Shown here piece by piece: positions 31,603-35,423 of a DNA stretch of 35,423 nucleotides. Where the stretch lies: the NCBI GenBank assembly GCA_944385465.1, contig CALWXH010000014.1, positions 1-35,423 on the forward strand. The letters run 5' to 3'. Source of the DNA: an uncultured Oscillospiraceae bacterium. GTDB taxonomy: Bacteria; Bacillota; Clostridia; Oscillospirales; Oscillospiraceae. Each line of letters opens with the position of its first letter. Positions within the stretch are counted from its first letter, which is position 1. The position numbers were made by a program, and so were the translations under genes. The notes below the pieces were generated by a model. It was not told the origin of the DNA. It ran no database searches and was given only the letters and a program-made list of their open reading frames with translations.

Positions 31603-32832
31603 TTAACGATCAAACCACATTTTGTCCTGTGGGATTCGGAACGGTTCCGGGTTCTGGATCTGATCATCCGGTAAAAATGGATACCACTCATCACGCCAGT
31701 CTTCACCAAAGATATCAGGGCGTCCCTCCGGGAACATACGAGACAATGGTACTGGTAGTTTATAGAGCCGGGCCGCGGTTCCACCCATAATCAAATTGAT
31801 CTCATCTTGAGTCAGCCAATCTCCTACCCGATCAATGGTACGTAGGCCCCATCCGTAAAAGTCAGGCTGGTAGGATGGAATAGCGGCAAAACCATGATAT
31901 TGGGCACCGAACTGGGAATCCGTCCTGCGATAGCTCCATACTTTGGCATCAGTCATCAGCGTCACATTTCCATCGATCCGCCGTCGCTCGATCCCTTTAC
32001 GCAGCAGATATTGGGGCACATTTCCATAATCGTGGCCCCACATCATCCTGCAGGCACTACATCCCTGTTCAAATGCGATCTCAAAATTTCGTTCGCACCA
32101 GCCGCCTGTCTCCAGATAAAGATTTTTTAGTCCTGCTGCCATAGCGTAAAATTCCCGCATATTTACCTCAGGATCCCGCCCGTTCTCATCTGGATCTTTA
32201 TAACCATGATTTAGCACAATTTTTGCCCTGGGATTGTCCAGGCACACTTTCTTCAGCAAATCTAAATAATTCCATTTTTGTCTTGGGTCCCGCATCAAAA
32301 GGATGTGATCATGAAAGTGTGCCGGTACATCATATCGAACCGCCAGTTCACAGATACCCCGCCACTGTTCCCGCCGTTCTTCCAACGATGGAGCTGGTTT
32401 TACCCCATGCCGGTAGATATTCAGTCCTGGAGCAAATTCTCCAATGCCAACATAATGTCCTGTTTTCAATGCGGCATCTACCTCATCCAAGGAGTCCTGA
32501 AACTTCCAGTTTGGCAGTTCTCCCCGAAAAAAGCGGATAGCAGTGGTCTGATCAGAACAGCATGCCCTGAATTTTTCTGGATATCGCTCCACCAGTTTCA
32601 CCTGAGACTCATTGGTAGTACCCACCACGCTGGGAAGCAATACGCCCATGTCAATTCCGTAGCGGTCCATATCATAAAGTGCCAGGGAAGAGTTATCATA
32701 AGGCTCCACTTCCCACGTTAGTCCGGTCCATTTCCCTTCCTTCCGAACCTGATGGGACCTTTCACCGGCAGGTTGATACAGCGTGGTCAAATGCATATGC
32801 GTGTCTACCGAAAACCGAGCTATGCTTCTCAT
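31603..32832 (-). CDS. Amidohydrolase-2 family metal-dependent hydrolase/decarboxylase (paralogue A)
   Basis: A 409-residue TIM-barrel enzyme of the amidohydrolase-related family (PF04909 type), which includes ACMSD and gamma-resorcylate decarboxylase. Candidate metal ligands are HxH in VDTHMHLTTL, Glu in GIGEFAP, His in AHFHDHI and LNHGYKD, and Asp in MMWGHDYGNVPQYL. It shares many blocks with paralogue B (GTTNE, KFRACCSDQTT, QDEINLIMGGTAARLYKLPVP). ATG 32832 follows AAAGGTGGG at a rather long spacing; upstream in-frame starts are possible. It faces away from the LysR gene and leads into the symporter gene. The reaction (hydrolysis or non-oxidative decarboxylation) and the substrate are unresolved. 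Confidence 0.88.
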   Translation of the reverse strand: MRSIARFSVDTHMHLTTLYQPAGERSHQVRKEGKWTGLTWEVEPYDNSSLALYDMDRYGIDMGVLLPSVVGTTNESQVKLVERYPEKFRACCSDQTTAIRFFRGELPNWKFQDSLDEVDAALKTGHYVGIGEFAPGLNIYRHGVKPAPSLEERREQWRGICELAVRYDVPAHFHDHILLMRDPRQKWNYLDLLKKVCLDNPRAKIVLNHGYKDPDENGRDPEVNMREFYAMAAGLKNLYLETGGWCERNFEIAFEQGCSACRMMWGHDYGNVPQYLLRKGIERRRIDGNVTLMTDAKVWSYRRTDSQFGAQYHGFAAIPSYQPDFYGWGLRTIDRVGDWLTQDEINLIMGGTAARLYKLPVPLSRMFPEGRPDIFGEDWRDEWYPFLPDDQIQNPEPFRIPQDKMWFDR

Positions 32833-32875
32833 CGAAGTTAATCCCACCTTTCTGTCTGCTCTTGCGAACACTTAG

Positions 32876-32906
32876 TTGACACACCTGTCTTTTGGATGGA
32901 TAATAA
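32876..32906 (+). promoter_or_regulatory. Possible lysR promoter in the divergent region
   Basis: TTGACA (32876-32881) and TAATAA (32901-32906) are separated by 19 bases, slightly long. The same 9-base element TTGACAC(A/G)C recurs at 32934-32942, and a direct repeat of AATAAATT lies at 32902-32919. One or both may be LysR-binding elements. Confidence 0.4.
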
Positions 32907-32958
32907 ATTCAATAAATTTCTGCACTGTTTCACTTGACACGCAACAGGAGGGAACCAC

Positions 32959-33873
32959 ATGACACTAACCCAGCTTCGGTGCTTTCAGGCCATTGCCGCC
33001 ATCGGCAGTTTTTCTAAAGCCGCTGAGCACCTCTACATGTCTCAGCCCGCCATCTCAAAGCACATCACTCAGTTGGAACAAGAACTCCAGCTCAATCTGT
33101 TCAACCGACTTGGCAAAAGCGTAGTACTGTCCCATGAGGGGCGGCGCCTGTTAACCTTCTGCTGCAATATTTTGGCCGCCGTAGACCGCATGGAGATGGA
33201 GGCAGCAGACCTGCGGCACAGCATTGCCGTCTCCGGAAAAGTCATTCGTTTTACAGGCGTTCCTACCATGAGCCTATATGGGATTCTACCCCTTATCAGC
33301 GCTTTTCTTCAGGCCAATCCTGATTTTGATGTGCTAATCAAAATAGCCGAGGAAGACAAAGTACTACTGGATCTGCAGACCTCAGCCTGCGATATTGCCT
33401 TCTGCTCCGACCTGAAGATCAACCAACAGTCGTACCAGGGTTTTCCTGTAACATCAGAACATTTCTGCGCCATTATGGCCAAACCTTTCTGGGGGGAGAT
33501 TACCTCGCAAACCATCTCTCTGGCAGATCTGAAGGACATCCCGCTGATTCTCAATTCTCTGGAATCTATGCTGCATGAGCTGTGCCGCAATGCCTGCCTG
33601 GCAGCTGGTTTTGAGCCCCATATCAAAATGGAGTCAACACTTCCCAACATTGTCATTGAATATATCCGCAACCACCCCTGTTGTTACATTGGGTTGAGCC
33701 GATATGTACAGCGCTTTGCAGACGACAGGTTGCTGGTCAAGCAGATTTCTGACAGTCCTACCTTCAACTATGTGATGTGCTGGAAAAAAGGCTCCACCAA
33801 TCAAGCACTGCGGAAATTCACTTCTTTCATTCAGACACATCTGGAACCCTCGCCAGAAGCCGCGCCGGACTGA
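32959..33873 (+). CDS. LysR-family transcriptional regulator
   Basis: A 304-residue regulator with an N-terminal winged helix-turn-helix (TLTQLRCFQAIAAIGSFSKAAEHLYMSQPAISKHITQLE, residues 2-41) and a periplasmic-binding-like effector domain (about 93-295). ACAGGAGGGAACC precedes the ATG. It is divergent from paralogue A and the symporter and convergent with paralogue B, the usual layout for a LysR activator of a catabolic unit. The effector is probably the pathway substrate or product. It is cysteine-rich for the family, with no evident metal motif. Confidence 0.93.
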   Translation: MTLTQLRCFQAIAAIGSFSKAAEHLYMSQPAISKHITQLEQELQLNLFNRLGKSVVLSHEGRRLLTFCCNILAAVDRMEMEAADLRHSIAVSGKVIRFTGVPTMSLYGILPLISAFLQANPDFDVLIKIAEEDKVLLDLQTSACDIAFCSDLKINQQSYQGFPVTSEHFCAIMAKPFWGEITSQTISLADLKDIPLILNSLESMLHELCRNACLAAGFEPHIKMESTLPNIVIEYIRNHPCCYIGLSRYVQRFADDRLLVKQISDSPTFNYVMCWKKGSTNQALRKFTSFIQTHLEPSPEAAPD

Positions 33874-33912
33874 CGTACACTTCCGACTGTCCTGTGCCGG
33901 TGTGGAACAATC

Positions 33913-35106
33913 TCATTTTTTATTTCCAGTTGGATGCCATACCGGAGGATTTTTAGCTCTTTCCTCGAAGACCTTTCGGTTGGCGGCCTTCTCGTCAGGG
34001 TACATAACCTGTTCAATGGGAATATAGGGAATGGACTCCTTCCAGTGAATGCCGTTGATATCCGGCCGACCGCACAGGAACATGCGCTCATAAGGCACAG
34101 GTAGTTTGAACAGCTTAGCTGCGTTGCCACCCAGAATCAGGTTAATCTCATCCTGCCCAACCCACTGTTTTAGCCTTTCGATCTGGGTGCGTTCCCACCC
34201 CCACCAGTCGCTTTGATAGGCGGGTGTCGCCTGCCAGCGTTTCATAGAAGAGGAAAACTGCTGACCGCGGCTAGTATTTACATATAAGTACTGGGGTACA
34301 TTTCCATAATCCGATCCCCATAGCAGTTGCGTAGGCCCCACGTTAGGATCTTCCACCGCCATACGAATTTCCTCGGCAGTCCAAGTACCTACTTCCAAGT
34401 AAACATTTGGTTCGATACCACGACCAGTGTAGCGCCCCGCACTTTTCAAAGATTTGCGAATTTTCCAATCCCCCATGGGATAGTCACCAATGGATTGTCC
34501 ACCATGGTTAACAATAATTTTTACATCTGGATACCGCCCGGAGAGTCGATCCAACAACACCCATGTATCAAATGGTAAATCGCTCCACTGCAAGTCATGG
34601 TAAGCAATGGGCACGTTATATTTTCTGGCCAGGTCAAAGAAAATGCAGTATTCTCGAAACCGTTCCTCGAAGGTATAAATATGATCCGGCTCCCAATTGC
34701 GCGGTACAAACTCACCAATTCCGATGTACCGCCCCGTGGCCAGAGCTGTGTCGATTTCCTCTGCTGCTGCCTCGATGGTCCAAGGGATTCCCTCCCGTTG
34801 TGCCCTGAGTTTCGTGGTTTGGTCCGCACAGAAAGCACGGAATTTGTCCGGATGTTTATCCACAATATCCAATAAGCCTTCATTAGTCGTACCGATCATG
34901 CTGGGATACAACAGAACCATGTCCACACCATAGCAATCCATATCCCAGAGAGTGAGCCCCACGTTTTCTACATGCTCACACTCTCCGGAACCAGGGCGCA
35001 TGGGTAAGCCGGTCCAGCCCTCTGGCTGGGGATCGTCACCGACACTGTCATACAGCGTAGAAATGTGGCCGTGTGTTTCAACTACAAATCTTCCCATCTT
35101 GCTCAT
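33913..35106 (-). CDS. Amidohydrolase-2 family metal-dependent hydrolase/decarboxylase (paralogue B)
   Basis: A 397-residue TIM-barrel enzyme paralogous to the protein encoded at 31,603. Candidate metal ligands are HxH in VETHGHISTL, Glu in GIGEFVP, His in AYHDLQW and VNHGGQS, and Asp in LLWGSDYGNVPQYL. Where A has HFHDH, B has AYHDL, so the active-site second shells differ and the two may act on different substrates or successive steps. ATG 35106 has AAAGGAG upstream. It is separated from A by the LysR gene and has its own promoter region. Function beyond the family level is unknown. Confidence 0.88.
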   Translation of the reverse strand: MSKMGRFVVETHGHISTLYDSVGDDPQPEGWTGLPMRPGSGECEHVENVGLTLWDMDCYGVDMVLLYPSMIGTTNEGLLDIVDKHPDKFRAFCADQTTKLRAQREGIPWTIEAAAEEIDTALATGRYIGIGEFVPRNWEPDHIYTFEERFREYCIFFDLARKYNVPIAYHDLQWSDLPFDTWVLLDRLSGRYPDVKIIVNHGGQSIGDYPMGDWKIRKSLKSAGRYTGRGIEPNVYLEVGTWTAEEIRMAVEDPNVGPTQLLWGSDYGNVPQYLYVNTSRGQQFSSSMKRWQATPAYQSDWWGWERTQIERLKQWVGQDEINLILGGNAAKLFKLPVPYERMFLCGRPDINGIHWKESIPYIPIEQVMYPDEKAANRKVFEERAKNPPVWHPTGNKK

Positions 35107-35143
35107 AAGTGTGACTCCTTTCAATTTTCTATTTGTTCAGCGA

Positions 35144-35155
35144 GGTTCGTGAACC
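35144..35155. promoter_or_regulatory. Palindrome in the leader of paralogue B
   Basis: The 12-base inverted repeat GGTTC-GT-GAACC lies about 40 bases upstream of the start codon, after a probable promoter. It could be a regulator site or a small stem. Confidence 0.35.
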
Positions 35156-35172
35156 CCACTTTCTTAAGTTTT

Positions 35173-35202
35173 ATTTTATCAACGCATAGTCAAAATGTAC
35201 AA
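35173..35202 (-). promoter_or_regulatory. Possible promoter of paralogue B
   Basis: On the minus strand TTGTAC (35197-35202), an 18-base spacer and TAAAAT (35173-35178) lie about 70 bases upstream of the gene in a very AT-rich stretch. Alternative -35/-10 pairs in the same stretch are conceivable. Confidence 0.4.
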
Positions 35203-35349
35203 TTTCTATAGATTATGCAAATTCTTTTTTGTTATAACAGGCGATGTGCCATGTCTAATCCAAAAGAGCATAAGCAAATCCCCACAGAGCCGTTTTCCCG
35301 ACTCCTGTGGGGTTACATGCGCAAATACGTTTTCGTTCACCTGCAGAAT
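35203..35349. other. AT-rich non-coding stretch at right end
   Basis: I see no gene. It holds a 10-base palindrome TGTTATAACA (35230-35239) and a possible stem CCCCACAG/CTGTGGGG (about 35281-35315) with a long imperfect loop. Confidence 0.4.
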
Positions 35350-35379
35350 AAATATCCCCCGGCATAGCCGGGGGTATTT
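35350..35379. terminator. Terminator-like hairpin near right edge
   Basis: A stem AAATA-CCCCCGGC/GCCGGGGG-TATTT with one bulged base and loop ATA. It may end a transcript from a gene lying beyond the window; the partner gene is not visible. Confidence 0.45.
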
Positions 35380-35423
35380 CATATACGGGCAAAGCCCTAT
35401 GTTACTAGCACGCGTGTCTCGTC

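Overview
The window looks like a chromosomal segment of a GC-rich, spore-forming gut Clostridium relative, most likely Oscillospiraceae (the Flavonifractor/Lawsonibacter/Intestinimonas kind). The reasons are high GC with Firmicutes-type AGGAGG ribosome sites, a clostridial-order rnf operon (CDGEAB), two SleB-type cell-wall hydrolases, a DUF4317 protein, and TepA and FtsK/SpoIIIE close together as in Bacillus. The genus is an inference from gene content only.

Positions 1-14,650 are nearly all on the minus strand and hold housekeeping genes. Reading downstream from a good promoter at about 14,617: ddl, murF, an ABC-F ATPase, a NUDIX hydrolase, a YdcF/SanA-like membrane protein, prfA, and a fused HAD phosphatase-TsaC/Sua5 protein. 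Next come an XRE membrane regulator, coaE, an M18 aminopeptidase, a 320-base structured spacer of unknown nature, tepA, uppP and the start of ftsK/spoIIIE, which runs off the left edge. Themes are peptidoglycan precursor and lipid-carrier supply, translation termination, t6A tRNA modification and CoA synthesis.

Positions 14,646-18,300 (minus) hold a DUF4317 gene, tRNA-Gln(CUG), and two paralogous exported SleB-like hydrolases. One of these carries a long acidic tandem-repeat linker.

Positions 18,500-23,700 (plus) hold the complete rnfCDGEAB operon, encoding the ion-translocating ferredoxin:NAD+ oxidoreductase. RnfA and RnfE carry extra cysteine clusters that topology places on the same membrane face. 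A divergent marR-MATE efflux pair and tRNA-Pro(GGG) follow. Then comes apbE-NusG_II-Gx transporter; ApbE is the likely enzyme that attaches FMN to RnfD and RnfG. An Amidase_6 lipoprotein and a hexapeptide acetyltransferase close the GC-rich part.

From about 30,080 to the right end the base composition drops visibly. This part holds a self-contained unit: a sodium:solute symporter, two paralogous metal-dependent amidohydrolase-2 proteins and a LysR regulator. It looks like an acquired uptake-and-conversion module for an unidentified organic acid. No CRISPR array, insertion sequence or phage gene was seen.
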